Below are positions 50,985 to 59,191 of a stretch of 64,000 nucleotides of DNA, piece after piece. The position numbers were made by a program, and so were the translations under genes. How positions within the stretch are numbered: position 1 is the stretch's first letter; each line of letters begins with the position of its first letter. Source of the DNA: Bifidobacterium asteroides (GTDB taxonomy: Bacteria; Actinomycetota; Actinomycetes; Actinomycetales; Bifidobacteriaceae); contig NZ_QGLK01000001.1 of the NCBI RefSeq assembly GCF_003202755.1, positions 310,001-374,000 on the forward strand, in the 5' to 3' direction. Under the pieces are notes generated by a model that was not told where the DNA came from, did not search any database, and worked only from the letters and a program-made list of their open reading frames with translations.

Positions 50985-51685
50985 CCGATCGTGAGGTATT
51001 CCTGGATTACCTGGCCAAGAAGAGCGGACGGCCCCGTCACCAGCTCAAGGACCACCCTCTGGTGCCGGTCAACGATTTGCCGGAGACAACCCTGTCGGGT
51101 CATACCCAGGATGAGCTGTTGGAGATCGCCCGGAAGAGCAGCGAGGCTGTCCATGTGGATTTCCGCACCTGCACCAAGGCCGGGCTGCCCACTGCCCTGA
51201 ATGAATTCATTGATTCACGCAAGGACGACAGTGACCATGTTATGCTGCCCACCTCCGACCTGTTCGCAGACTTTGGGCTGGAGGAGTGGAGGGACGGCCT
51301 GACCCCGCCCGCCACTTTCTGGAAGCCGGGGGCCAGCCGCGAGGAGAACATCAAGACCGCCGACGAGTCCGGAACGGCCATCGCCTTTGCGGACTTCCTC
51401 CTGGCCGAGTCGGGCACCATCACAGTGGCTACCACTCCTGGTCAGGGTCGCGCCTTCCACTTCCTGCCGGTTCACTATCTGAGCATCATTCGCAAGTCGA
51501 AGATTCTGCCCCGAACCCGGCAGGCCATGGACTACTATGACCCAGCCCTGGTCTCAGGCGAGCTCAAGACCTCCAACATCAACTTCATCACCGGTCCCTC
51601 CAACACGGGCGATATCGAGATGGTGATCGTGGTGGGCGTGCATGGTCCCCTGGATATGACATATCTGGTGGTTGAAGACATGTAG
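50981..51685 (+). CDS. lutC: L-lactate utilisation protein C
   Basis: A protein of 234 residues made of a LUD domain: the segment TAIAFADFLLAESGTITVAT and the C-terminal FITGPSNTGDIEM are diagnostic. The function is in the LutABC complex for L-lactate oxidation to pyruvate. The ATG at 50981 overlaps the lutB stop (ATGA); an upstream in-frame start at 50948 lies in lutB. It is followed by an exceptionally long terminator. Confidence 0.92.
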   Translation: MTDREVFLDYLAKKSGRPRHQLKDHPLVPVNDLPETTLSGHTQDELLEIARKSSEAVHVDFRTCTKAGLPTALNEFIDSRKDDSDHVMLPTSDLFADFGLEEWRDGLTPPATFWKPGASREENIKTADESGTAIAFADFLLAESGTITVATTPGQGRAFHFLPVHYLSIIRKSKILPRTRQAMDYYDPALVSGELKTSNINFITGPSNTGDIEMVIVVGVHGPLDMTYLVVEDM

Positions 51686-51720
51686 CTCGATAAAATTTCC
51701 TGCTTATGCAGGCGCATTTC

Positions 51721-51780
51721 CCGCAAGTGGGGAGTCAGTGGCTTGAAGAAAGATGCTGACTCCCCACTTGCGGTTTTTGT
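51721..51780 (+). terminator. Strong intrinsic terminator after lutC
   Basis: A perfect 18-bp stem, CCGCAAGTGGGGAGTCAG (51721-51738) with its complement at 51756-51773, a 17-nt loop and the tail TTTTTGTT. It ends the lut operon; the convergent rimM stop lies just beyond. Confidence 0.92.
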
Positions 51781-51792
51781 TAAAAGACGGAT

Positions 51793-52398
51793 TCAGCCCA
51801 GGCCAGGCAGAAGCCCCCCAGGTGGATCGATGGCCACATACCCGTTTTCAATGTCAACCTGGGGCACCAAGGCTTCGACGAAGGGTATCAGCCCCTCCGT
51901 TTCTTCATCGTTTTCTACGGTGGTCATGTGGATCTGCAGCTGCTGCTGGGCTACACCGTCCAGTACGTCGCTGACTTGGCCGATCACTCGTCCGGATGGT
52001 TCGCCTAGTGAGTTGTCCGGGGCCATGCGAACCTCGAGTCCGATCAGATCCTCGGGATACCAGGCATCCTCCTGCACCAGCTCCTCGACTGGATCAGCCT
52101 GGACATACAGTTCGATGCCGTTCAGCGCTTCGGAGGCGTTCCTGTCTTCCACTCCTTTGAAGAGGACTATCCAACGCTGTTTGAAGCGGCGTGAGGATAC
52201 TACAGTGAAAAACCGTCCGTCCTTGGTCTGCAACCTGGAGCCGGGGGCGAAGCGCCGCTCAGGCTCGTCGGTGTAGGCATAGACGTTGACCTCGCCCTTG
52301 AGTCCCTGGGCGCGGCCGATACGGCAGACCCTCAGCAACCTTCGCTGCTGAGGGTCTGGACCCTGCGGGTCGTGATTGGTGGACCGGCTGGGGCTCAC
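51793..52398 (-). CDS. rimM: Ribosome maturation factor RimM
   Basis: 16S rRNA processing factor acting on the 30S head. The protein of 201 residues has the N-terminal domain (RVCRIGRAQGLKGEVNVYAYTDEPERRF), then the PRC-barrel domain (DLIGLEVRM...GRVIGQVSDVLDGVAQQQLQI) ending near IPFVEALVPQVDIENGYVAIDPPGGL. The start is a GTG whose GTGA overlaps the khpA stop. The usual next gene, trmD, is not downstream; lutC (convergent) is there instead. Confidence 0.92.
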   Translation of the reverse strand: MSPSRSTNHDPQGPDPQQRRLLRVCRIGRAQGLKGEVNVYAYTDEPERRFAPGSRLQTKDGRFFTVVSSRRFKQRWIVLFKGVEDRNASEALNGIELYVQADPVEELVQEDAWYPEDLIGLEVRMAPDNSLGEPSGRVIGQVSDVLDGVAQQQLQIHMTTVENDEETEGLIPFVEALVPQVDIENGYVAIDPPGGLLPGLG

Positions 52399-52628
52399 CG
52401 GCGCACGTCCATGATGTCGACGCGCACCTTGTGGTCGGCCAGAGCCTGGATCACGGTGCGGATGGCGTTGGCGGTCCTGCCGCCCCTGCCGATCACGCGG
52501 CCAATGTCCTCGGGGTTGACCCGCACCCGCAGCAACTCTCCGCGAGAGTTCTCGTGGGACTTGACCGACACGTCATCGGGAAAGTCCACGATGTTCCTGA
52601 TCAGGTGCTCAACGGCCTGTGCAAGCAT
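52395..52628 (-). CDS. khpA: KH-domain RNA-binding protein KhpA
   Basis: A small RNA-binding protein of 77 residues with a single KH domain; the GxxG loop is seen as IGRGGRTANAIRT. It works with KhpB (Jag) on small RNAs and cell-division control in Gram-positives. The ATG at 52628 has GGAAGGA about nine bases upstream; an ATG 18 bases earlier overlaps that site and is rejected. It lies between rpsP and rimM, the classical order. Confidence 0.92.
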   Translation of the reverse strand: MLAQAVEHLIRNIVDFPDDVSVKSHENSRGELLRVRVNPEDIGRVIGRGGRTANAIRTVIQALADHKVRVDIMDVRR

Positions 52629-52663
52629 GATAGCCGGTCCTTCCAATCTTTAGTGAGTGTGCC

Positions 52664-53122
52664 TTACTCAGCTGCCTGCTCGGCCTGGGCGGCGTCTGCC
52701 GACTCATCGGCCTTGGGGGCTTCCTTCTCTGCCTGAGCCTTGGCCTTGGCATCAACCTCGGACTTGGCGGCCTTGAGCTTCTGAGCTTCGTTCTGTGCCT
52801 GCTCAATGCGGGCCTGGGCATCGACCTCGGCCTGCGGCACCTTAAGGGTGCCTTCCTTGCCGGGCAGATCCTTGAACTTCTGCCAGTCGCCGGTGATCTT
52901 CAGGAGGTTGAAGACAGGATCGCTGGGCTGAGCGCCCACACCCAGCCAGTACTGGGCGCGCTCGGAGTCGATCTTGATTGAAGAGGGCTGGGTGTTGGGA
53001 TCGTAGGTGCCGATCTCCTCAATGACCTTGCCATCGCGCTTCTTGCGGGAATCGACCACGACCACGCGGTAGAAGGGATAGAACTTCTTACCCATTCTCT
53101 TCAGACGAATTCTGGTTGCCAA
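52664..53122 (-). CDS. rpsP: 30S ribosomal protein S16 with long charged C-terminal tail
   Basis: A small-subunit ribosomal protein. The family start [21 protein letters not shown] follows a TTG at 53122, which has AAGGAG six bases upstream; there is no suitable ATG before the conserved sequence. The core (about 85 residues) is followed by a tail of about 65 residues rich in Ala, Lys, Glu and Gln, likely helical and charged, as seen in other bifidobacterial S16. A -10-like TATACT occurs at 53246-53251 on the minus strand. It heads the rpsP-khpA-rimM operon. Confidence 0.94.
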   Translation of the reverse strand: MATRIRLKRMGKKFYPFYRVVVVDSRKKRDGKVIEEIGTYDPNTQPSSIKIDSERAQYWLGVGAQPSDPVFNLLKITGDWQKFKDLPGKEGTLKVPQAEVDAQARIEQAQNEAQKLKAAKSEVDAKAKAQAEKEAPKADESADAAQAEQAAE

Positions 53123-53312
53123 AACGGCTCTCCTTGGTACTTGGTGTGCCCGGCGGCGTCTCCATGTGGGGCATGGTGGCGCTCCTGGCGTGTTCCTCAC
53201 GGCCGTCGGAATGAGAGGGCTCCTCCGGACATGAATAACGAAAAAAGTATACCTCAACCGGAGGATAGCGCGAGAGACAAGTTATCTATCTGCATGTCTA
53301 GTCCGCAGCTCT

Positions 53313-54059
53313 TCAAAACCTGCTTCCGCGAGCCTTTTGGACAGTAAAATCGAAGTTATACCTGTCGCCGCGGTACAAACTGACAGCATACTCGATGTGT
53401 CGATCCATACTGTCTTTAACAATTCTGGTCACTCGTAGGGTAGGGGAGTGTGGGGCTGTGCCGAGAAGCTCTGATTGTCGACGGCTGAGGGTGCTCACGT
53501 CTATGATCTGCCGGGCCGCAGTCAAAGATAAATGGTACTTGGATTCCAATAGCTCATAAAGGGATCCCTCAAGATTTTGCTTAAGTAGATCTGGGGTCAA
53601 CGTTTGGGGAATCCAGACGTCCTCGATACACATGGGTTGATTATCTGCGGTACGTAGTCTCCGAAGATGGATGACTGGAGCTCCAGGCGAAAGCGACAGT
53701 TTAAAAGCCAGGGAAGAACTGGCTTCCTGAACTTCTGTAATGAGTACTTTGCAACCAGGCGTGAGACCACGTGCAGCCATGTCGTCACTAAAGGATGTCA
53801 ACTCAATCGATTTGGTGATTCTGGGCTCAGCAACATACGTACCTGAACCCTGCTTGCGGTATATGGCACCTTCAAGTTCCAATTGGTTGAGTGCATTGCG
53901 AACCGTTGCTCGGTTAATGCCATATTTTGCAGCCAAAGATCTTTCTGTCGGAAGCTTGGCGTGTGCAGGAAGCGAGTGCTTTATCAGAGAATCGAGGTAA
54001 TCGCGCAGGGCTTGAGCCTTGCCGCGGCCTTCTGCTGATGTAAGGTCTTCATTGGTCAT
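53313..54059 (-). CDS. GntR/HutC-family regulator (HTH plus UTRA)
   Basis: A transcription factor of 248 residues. The N-terminal winged helix reads LPTERSLAAKYGINRATVRNALNQLELEGAIYRKQGSGTYVAEP, followed by a UTRA effector domain (residues 85-240) that in this family binds sugar phosphates or amino-sugar phosphates (for example NagR binds GlcNAc-6-phosphate). GGGGGA precedes the ATG. It is divergent from the ABC importer and NanE, and the spacer contains four copies of a palindrome that fits GntR operators, so it is very likely the local repressor. Confidence 0.9.
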   Translation of the reverse strand: MTNEDLTSAEGRGKAQALRDYLDSLIKHSLPAHAKLPTERSLAAKYGINRATVRNALNQLELEGAIYRKQGSGTYVAEPRITKSIELTSFSDDMAARGLTPGCKVLITEVQEASSSLAFKLSLSPGAPVIHLRRLRTADNQPMCIEDVWIPQTLTPDLLKQNLEGSLYELLESKYHLSLTAARQIIDVSTLSRRQSELLGTAPHSPTLRVTRIVKDSMDRHIEYAVSLYRGDRYNFDFTVQKARGSRF

Positions 54060-54119
54060 GATGCGTCCCCCTAGATGTGAAGCCGTTCCCTTCTTTCGGT
54101 CGAATCCCTCTTGTTCCTA

Positions 54120-54204
54120 ATAGGAATATACCATTGCGGCCAAAATGGTATGAAAGATGCTGAGTGAGTCTGTTCAAGTAAGGATCTTATTGGTATATAC
54201 CGTT
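54120..54204. promoter_or_regulatory. GntR operator-like sites O1 and O2 near the regulator gene
   Basis: Two 16-bp sites related to ATTGGTATATACCAAT: ATAGGAATATACCATT at 54120-54135 (13 of 16) and ATTGGTATATACCGTT at 54189-54204 (14 of 16, core GGTATATACC perfect). They lie 61 bp and about 130 bp from the GntR start, suited to autoregulation. Confidence 0.72.
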
Positions 54205-54370
54205 GCAATAAGCATATTCAAAGGTTAATTTCAGCCTCTCCTGTTAAGTCACAGTAATAAGTTATTTTTGATATATCTAATCTAAGGTCCTGATTTTACA
54301 AGTCAGATCAAATGTGATTCTTGTATATAAAGTTCAGGAGACGCACCGTTGGATTTGAAAAAACCACTTT

Positions 54371-54411
54371 ATTGGTATATACCAATAATAACAATATTGG
54401 CTTATACCAGT
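54371..54411. promoter_or_regulatory. GntR operator-like sites O3 and O4 before the ABC importer
   Basis: A perfect palindrome ATTGGTATATACCAAT at 54371-54386 and a relative ATTGGCTTATACCAGT at 54396-54411 (13 of 16). They start 25 bp apart and end 45 bp before the binding-protein start, so they would cover its promoter or leader. Confidence 0.75.
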
Positions 54412-54456
54412 ATTGGTAATGTCCCAATGGGGGGAGTGCTAAAAAAGGAGAACGTC

Positions 54457-55481
54457 ATGAGAACAAGGAAGTTGCTCACGGCAATGACCGTATTCGCCCT
54501 GATGCTGGCAGGTGGATGCGGGTCGTCGAGCAGTGGGAAGTCAGATCCCGCATCGGCTGGTGGGAAACTGGTGGTCTATACTCCAAACAGCAAGGAAATT
54601 GTCGCAGAGATTGTTCCGGCTTTTGAAAAGAAAACCGGCGTCAAGGTGGAGGTACTGGAGGCCGGAGCAGGAGAGATTCTGACAAGAGTCAAGGCTGAAG
54701 CCAACAGCCCATCCGCGGACGTGCTGCTTGGTGCGGTACGCGATCAGTTCGATAAGTATTTCGAAAAATATGTTTCTCCCAACGACAAGTATTTGCAGAA
54801 GGCCTCCAGGAACGTCACTGGTTTGGCAACCGCATATATATCTAACGGAAGTGTGCTCCTTGTCAACGATAAGTTGGAAGGGTCACACAAGATACAGTCT
54901 TATGAGGACCTGCTTCGACCTGAGTTGAGAGGGAAGATCGCTGCAGGTGATCCGGCCACGTCAAGTTCTGCATTTGCCCAACTGACTAATCAATTAAAAG
55001 CTATGGGCGGTAACTATACATCTCGCAAGGGGTGGGATTATGTAGGTAGCTTAATAAAAAACCTTGATGGAAAGGTTGCATCCAGTTCGTCTGCGGTGGC
55101 ACGTGGGGTAGCAGATGGCGAGTATACGGTTGGAGTCACCTACGAGGAGCCTGCAGCCAATTACGTGAAAGATGGTGCTTCTGTTCATATTGTCTACCCT
55201 CGAGAAGGGGCGGTGTTCCTGGATTCTTATGTCGGTATTGTCAAGAAGGCGCCCCATCGCAAACTGGCAGAGAAATTCGTGGATTTTGTCATCAGCAAGG
55301 ATGTGCAGATCGTTTTGGCACCAAGTTAACCAACCGACCTTTGCGAAGTGATGCTTCGTTGGGGAAGGCGCTTGCTCCTATGAGCAGTATCAAATCCATC
55401 AAGGAGGATGGTGCCTATGTTGAGGCACACCGTGATGACATCGTGAGGCAGTATACCGATCTGTTCGCCAGCCTGCAGTAG
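54457..55481 (+). pseudogene. AfuA/FbpA-type substrate-binding lipoprotein, disrupted by a one-base frameshift
   Basis: The gene starts at ATG 54457 behind AAAAAAGGAG and encodes a lipoprotein (signal ending LAGGC) of the Fe3+/sugar-phosphate binding family (LVVYTPNSKEIVAEIVPAFEKKTG...). In the given frame it stops at 55329 after 290 residues. Shifting frame after base 55308 restores VQDRFGTKLTNRPLR and a conserved ending, IVRQYTDLFASLQ, that stops at 55481 just before the ATPase gene. One G is missing (CAG-GAT has become CAGAT). No adjacent Tyr pair of iron-binding members is visible, so a sugar phosphate as in AfuA is more likely than iron. The shift may be a true mutation or a sequencing error. 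Confidence 0.82.
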
Positions 55482-55497
55482 GGGATGGAGTACTATT

Positions 55498-56634
55498 ATG
55501 GCAACATCAATTGAGCTTTCTCACATTCGCAAGTCCTATGGCGATACCCTTGTTATCCCTGACCTAGATCTGCAAGTCAAAGAAGGTGAGTTCTTTACTC
55601 TTCTCGGTCCATCAGGATGTGGCAAGACGACACTGCTTCGTATGATTGCGGGTTTCAACCAGATCACATCAGGAACAATTGCTTTCGACGGAACTGTCAT
55701 TAATGATCTTGTGCCGGCGAAACGCAATATCGGTATGGTTTTTCAGAATTATGCCGTTTTCCCCAACATGACCGTCAGAGGCAATATTCTTTTTGGGTTG
55801 AAAAATCGTGGACTTAGCAAGGAGGAAATGCGCCAGAAAACTGACAGGGTCATGGATGTCGTTCAGATCCGGCAGTGGGAAAATCGTTATCCCAAGGACC
55901 TCAGCGGAGGGCAACAACAGCGGGTCGCACTGGCGCGTGCCATTGTTATTCAGCCGAGACTCTTGCTGATGGACGAGCCCTTGTCGAATTTGGATGCAAA
56001 ACTGCGTGTCGAGATGCGCAATGTCGTCAGGCACGTGCAACAAGCTGTTGGTATTACAACGGTTTACGTTACCCACGACCAGGAGGAAGCTATGGCTGTC
56101 TCCGATCGTTTGGCCGTTATGCATGCGGGTGTGATCGAGCAGGTGGATACTCCACGCCAGGTATACCTGCACCCGGCAACTAAGTTTGTTGCAGGATTCA
56201 TTGGTAGGACCAACTTTTTCCAAGCTACCGTGACCAAAGAATCCGGAGTCGTTTCCCTGGCCTTCGACCACGACCTGAGCCGTCTAGAGTTGCGCCCGGA
56301 ATTATCACAAGCGTTACTGCATCAGAAGGTTCAGCATGTCATTATGGCTGCCCGTCCGAATGAAATATCGTTCGTCAAGGCTGACCATGGAACTGCTGCC
56401 GAGGTGGTGGGCAGCACTTTTCTAGGTGAAAGCGTGCATTATCAACTGGTGCTAACTTCTGGTGAGCACATTGAAGTATCTAAGAATTCAGTAAATGCAC
56501 CTCAGCTTGTCCCGGGAGAGCAAGTTGGCCTGTCATTCAATATGGACGACATCAATATATTCGATACCGAAAGCGGGCGGAACGTGTTGATAAATGATGC
56601 AGCCAAGCGGGAGATGGAGGCGAGTCAGGTATGA
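55498..56634 (+). CDS. ABC transporter ATP-binding protein (AfuC/FbpC/PotA-like)
   Basis: An ATPase of 378 residues with Walker A GPSGCGKTT, Q-loop VFQNYAVFPNMTV, signature LSGGQQQR, Walker B LLLMDEPLSNLD and switch THDQEEA, followed by a TOBE-like C-terminal domain (residues 285-360). This form is typical of importers for iron, polyamines, phosphonates and hexose phosphates. GGGATGGAG precedes the ATG. The stop overlaps the permease start as ATGA. Confidence 0.9.
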   Translation: MATSIELSHIRKSYGDTLVIPDLDLQVKEGEFFTLLGPSGCGKTTLLRMIAGFNQITSGTIAFDGTVINDLVPAKRNIGMVFQNYAVFPNMTVRGNILFGLKNRGLSKEEMRQKTDRVMDVVQIRQWENRYPKDLSGGQQQRVALARAIVIQPRLLLMDEPLSNLDAKLRVEMRNVVRHVQQAVGITTVYVTHDQEEAMAVSDRLAVMHAGVIEQVDTPRQVYLHPATKFVAGFIGRTNFFQATVTKESGVVSLAFDHDLSRLELRPELSQALLHQKVQHVIMAARPNEISFVKADHGTAAEVVGSTFLGESVHYQLVLTSGEHIEVSKNSVNAPQLVPGEQVGLSFNMDDINIFDTESGRNVLINDAAKREMEASQV

Positions 56635-58283
56635 AGCGTCGAATTCGTCTTGACGGCTGGACCACTGTAGCCTTGGCTGTCTTCGTTTTTTATACTGTCG
56701 CTCTGCTTATTCCTCTCGGTGGTTTGTTACTGAGCGCTTTTAAAGATTCGAATAGCGGCTCCTTCACTACCAAGTATTTTGCTCGTTTCTTCGGTAAAAG
56801 CTTCTATTTGGAAACTATTTGGAACAGTCTGGCCGTAAGCGTATCGGTGACTTTGCTTTCAGTGCTCATTGCCACCCCTCTGGCCTATATCGTGGCTACC
56901 ATCAGCATCAAGGGAACGAGTGTCGTTCGTTCATTGATGTTGGTGTCTTCCATGTCAGCCCCGTTCATTGGCGCATATTCTTGGATCCTCCTGCTAGGCA
57001 ACAATGGCACGATAACAGGTTTTCTTCGCAGAATGGGCATCAGGGTTCCCAGCATATATGGATTCCCAGGCATTGTATTGGTGCTTACTTTACAGTTGTC
57101 TCCCATGGTATTCATGTACGTTCTGGGTGCCATGAAAAATGTCGATTCATCCTTGCTCGATGCGGCAGAGAGCCTGGGATATCAGGGCGTTCAGAAAGTG
57201 CTGAAAGTAGTCGCTCCCCTGATCATGCCCACGGTACTAGCTGGCGGTCTGATGGCTTTTATGCGTGCGCTTGCAGATTTTGGTACGCCAATGCTAATTG
57301 GTCAGGGGTATCGTACTGTACCAGTCCTGATATATACCGAGTTCATCAGTGAAATGGGCGGCGATACCGGGTTTGCTGCCGCAGTGAGCATCGTCATTGT
57401 TGCACTGGCAGTCATTGTTTTCTTCGCGCAGAGATATGTTTCTAACCGCATGTCTTACGAAATGAATGCCTTGCATCCAATCGTTCCTGCAAAAGCTAGA
57501 ACGGCACTTGGACGAGTGATGGCTCATGTTGCGGTTTATCTGTTTACAGCTTTCACAATGATTCCGCAGCTCTATGTGGCATACACATCATTTAAAAACA
57601 CCAGTGGTCGAGTATTTACTCGAGGCTTTTCCCTTAATAGTTATCGACAGACCTTAGATGAAGCTGGAAGTGCAATCAAAAATACTATGCTGTTTTCACT
57701 GATTGCAGTGAGCATCATCGTCGTCATCGCAGTTCTTTCGGCTTATGTGATGGTACGCCGCAGAAGTGGTTTGACCGGTTGGCTAGACGTGATCTTAATG
57801 TTGCCCTTCATTGTGCCAGGTTCTGTCATGGGTATCGCACTCTTGACGTTTTTCAATCATGGCCCCATCGTGATTGCCGGTACTTCTATTATTATCGTGC
57901 TGGCCTTTGTCATCAGACGATTGCCATACACTGTACGTTCTGCTGAAGCTACCTTGCGCAATACCAGTGTCAGTGTGGAGGAAGCAGCCATTAGTTTAGG
58001 AGCGTCGCCAGCTCGTACATTTGTACGAATAACCGTACCCATGATTCTATCGGGAATCATTTCGGGTGCCATACTCAGCTGGATCAGTATTATCACTGAA
58101 CTCAGTGCCACCGTGCTTTTGTATACCACTAAAACACGCACGATGTCAATTGCAATTTATTCGGAAGTGCTGAGTGGAAACTATGGTGTCGCTGCTGCGC
58201 TATCAACGATGCTGACAGTTTTAACAGTCTTCCTGCTTTTCCTGTTCTACAAGATTTCAGGTAGCAGGGATATCAATATCTGA
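56631..58283 (+). CDS. Two-domain ABC permease (AfuB/FbpB-like)
   Basis: A membrane permease of 550 residues made of two fused permease halves, each with about six hydrophobic segments. Two EAA loops are seen, DAAESLGYQGVQKVLKVVAP near residue 178 and EEAAISLGASPARTFVRITVP near residue 450. This fused form is typical of the FbpB/AfuB/SfuB group. The ATG overlaps the ATPase stop. With the ATPase it forms the membrane part of the importer whose binding protein is frameshifted here. Confidence 0.9.
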   Translation: MKRRIRLDGWTTVALAVFVFYTVALLIPLGGLLLSAFKDSNSGSFTTKYFARFFGKSFYLETIWNSLAVSVSVTLLSVLIATPLAYIVATISIKGTSVVRSLMLVSSMSAPFIGAYSWILLLGNNGTITGFLRRMGIRVPSIYGFPGIVLVLTLQLSPMVFMYVLGAMKNVDSSLLDAAESLGYQGVQKVLKVVAPLIMPTVLAGGLMAFMRALADFGTPMLIGQGYRTVPVLIYTEFISEMGGDTGFAAAVSIVIVALAVIVFFAQRYVSNRMSYEMNALHPIVPAKARTALGRVMAHVAVYLFTAFTMIPQLYVAYTSFKNTSGRVFTRGFSLNSYRQTLDEAGSAIKNTMLFSLIAVSIIVVIAVLSAYVMVRRRSGLTGWLDVILMLPFIVPGSVMGIALLTFFNHGPIVIAGTSIIIVLAFVIRRLPYTVRSAEATLRNTSVSVEEAAISLGASPARTFVRITVPMILSGIISGAILSWISIITELSATVLLYTTKTRTMSIAIYSEVLSGNYGVAAALSTMLTVLTVFLLFLFYKISGSRDINI

Positions 58284-58344
58284 AGCTGACTGTTTATGGA
58301 TAAATGAATGGTTCGGCGGGGTTTTGGAAAGAAGGTGATTCGTC

Positions 58345-59055
58345 ATGGATTGTTCCGTTATCAATTCTTTGCAATCAAATTTGATTGTTTCCTGCCAGTC
58401 CTATCCGGGTGAGCCTATGCGGGATTCACGAACCATGGCGCAAATAGCTGCAGCTGTTGTCAAAGGTGGGGCATCAGCGGTACGTCTACAAGGTATCAAA
58501 GACATTCAACTTGGTCGGTCCTTAGTTGGAGTACCGATCATAGGCTTAGTCAAAGTTGGCGATGAAGGAGTATATATAACGCCGACACTGGCTGATGCTC
58601 TACGTGTAGTCGAAGCCGGTGCAGACATAGTAGCCTTGGATGGAACTGACAGGCCACGACCTGATGGCTTGACACTTAAAGAGACGGTGAAAGGAATACG
58701 AGCTCATTCAAAGGCTTTGATTATGGCTGATTGCGGTTGTTTGGCTGATGCCGTCTGGTCCCAAGAGGCAGGCGTCGATTTGGTTGGAACTACCTTAAGT
58801 GGGTATACGCCTGCCAGAGTCATGAGCCACGGACCGGATTATGCGCTTATCGATGAGTTGGTGGAGACTATTTCCCTACCAGTTGTAGCAGAGGGGCGTA
58901 TTCATACACCCGACCAGGCTTATGAAGCATTAAAACACGGAGCCTTTGCCGTTTGTGTAGGTACGGCTATCACGCATCCCACTACGATAACTTCTTGGTT
59001 TGTCGCAGGTCTCCACCGTTCAGCACAGTCCGTGGAATCTTCGGTAGTCCAGTAA
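58345..59055 (+). CDS. nanE: N-acetylmannosamine-6-phosphate 2-epimerase
   Basis: TIM-barrel enzyme of 236 residues that converts ManNAc-6-phosphate to GlcNAc-6-phosphate. Family motifs are SCQSYPGEPM near the start, AVRLQGIKDI, IIGLVKV with the catalytic Lys, YITPTLADA, ALDGTDRPRP, MADCGC, GTTLSGYT and VVAEGRIHTP. AAAGAAGGTG precedes the ATG. It is the last gene of the AT-rich island and the only catabolic enzyme in it, so it gives the best clue to the transported substrate. Neither nanA nor nanK is present nearby, consistent with import of an already phosphorylated sugar. Confidence 0.93.
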   Translation: MDCSVINSLQSNLIVSCQSYPGEPMRDSRTMAQIAAAVVKGGASAVRLQGIKDIQLGRSLVGVPIIGLVKVGDEGVYITPTLADALRVVEAGADIVALDGTDRPRPDGLTLKETVKGIRAHSKALIMADCGCLADAVWSQEAGVDLVGTTLSGYTPARVMSHGPDYALIDELVETISLPVVAEGRIHTPDQAYEALKHGAFAVCVGTAITHPTTITSWFVAGLHRSAQSVESSVVQ

Positions 59056-59134
59056 GAATCTAAGTCATGCTTGTTGATACCGTATAGCTCACAGGCCTTC
59101 TTACAGTGTTAAGCAGCAGATGGCCTGCGCTCCA

Positions 59135-59169
59135 ACTGAGTATGCTGGATACGCCCAAGCATACTCAGT
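59135..59169. terminator. Hairpin between nanE and the convergent EEP gene
   Basis: A perfect 12-bp stem, ACTGAGTATGCT (59135-59146) and AGCATACTCAGT (59158-59169) with an 11-nt loop. It lies between convergent genes and has no long T-run, so it probably works as a bidirectional terminator. Confidence 0.65.
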
Positions 59170-59191
59170 GATAAAGAGCATTAACATCGGT

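Noticed and set aside
55300-55340. Programmed -1 frameshifting in the binding-protein gene
   Set aside because: No slippery heptamer in the correct frame and no obvious downstream stem; a missing base is simpler.
54457-58283. Annotation as an iron(III) importer
   Set aside because: The family resemblance allows it, but nanE, the UTRA regulator and the absence of a visible Tyr pair favour a sugar phosphate.
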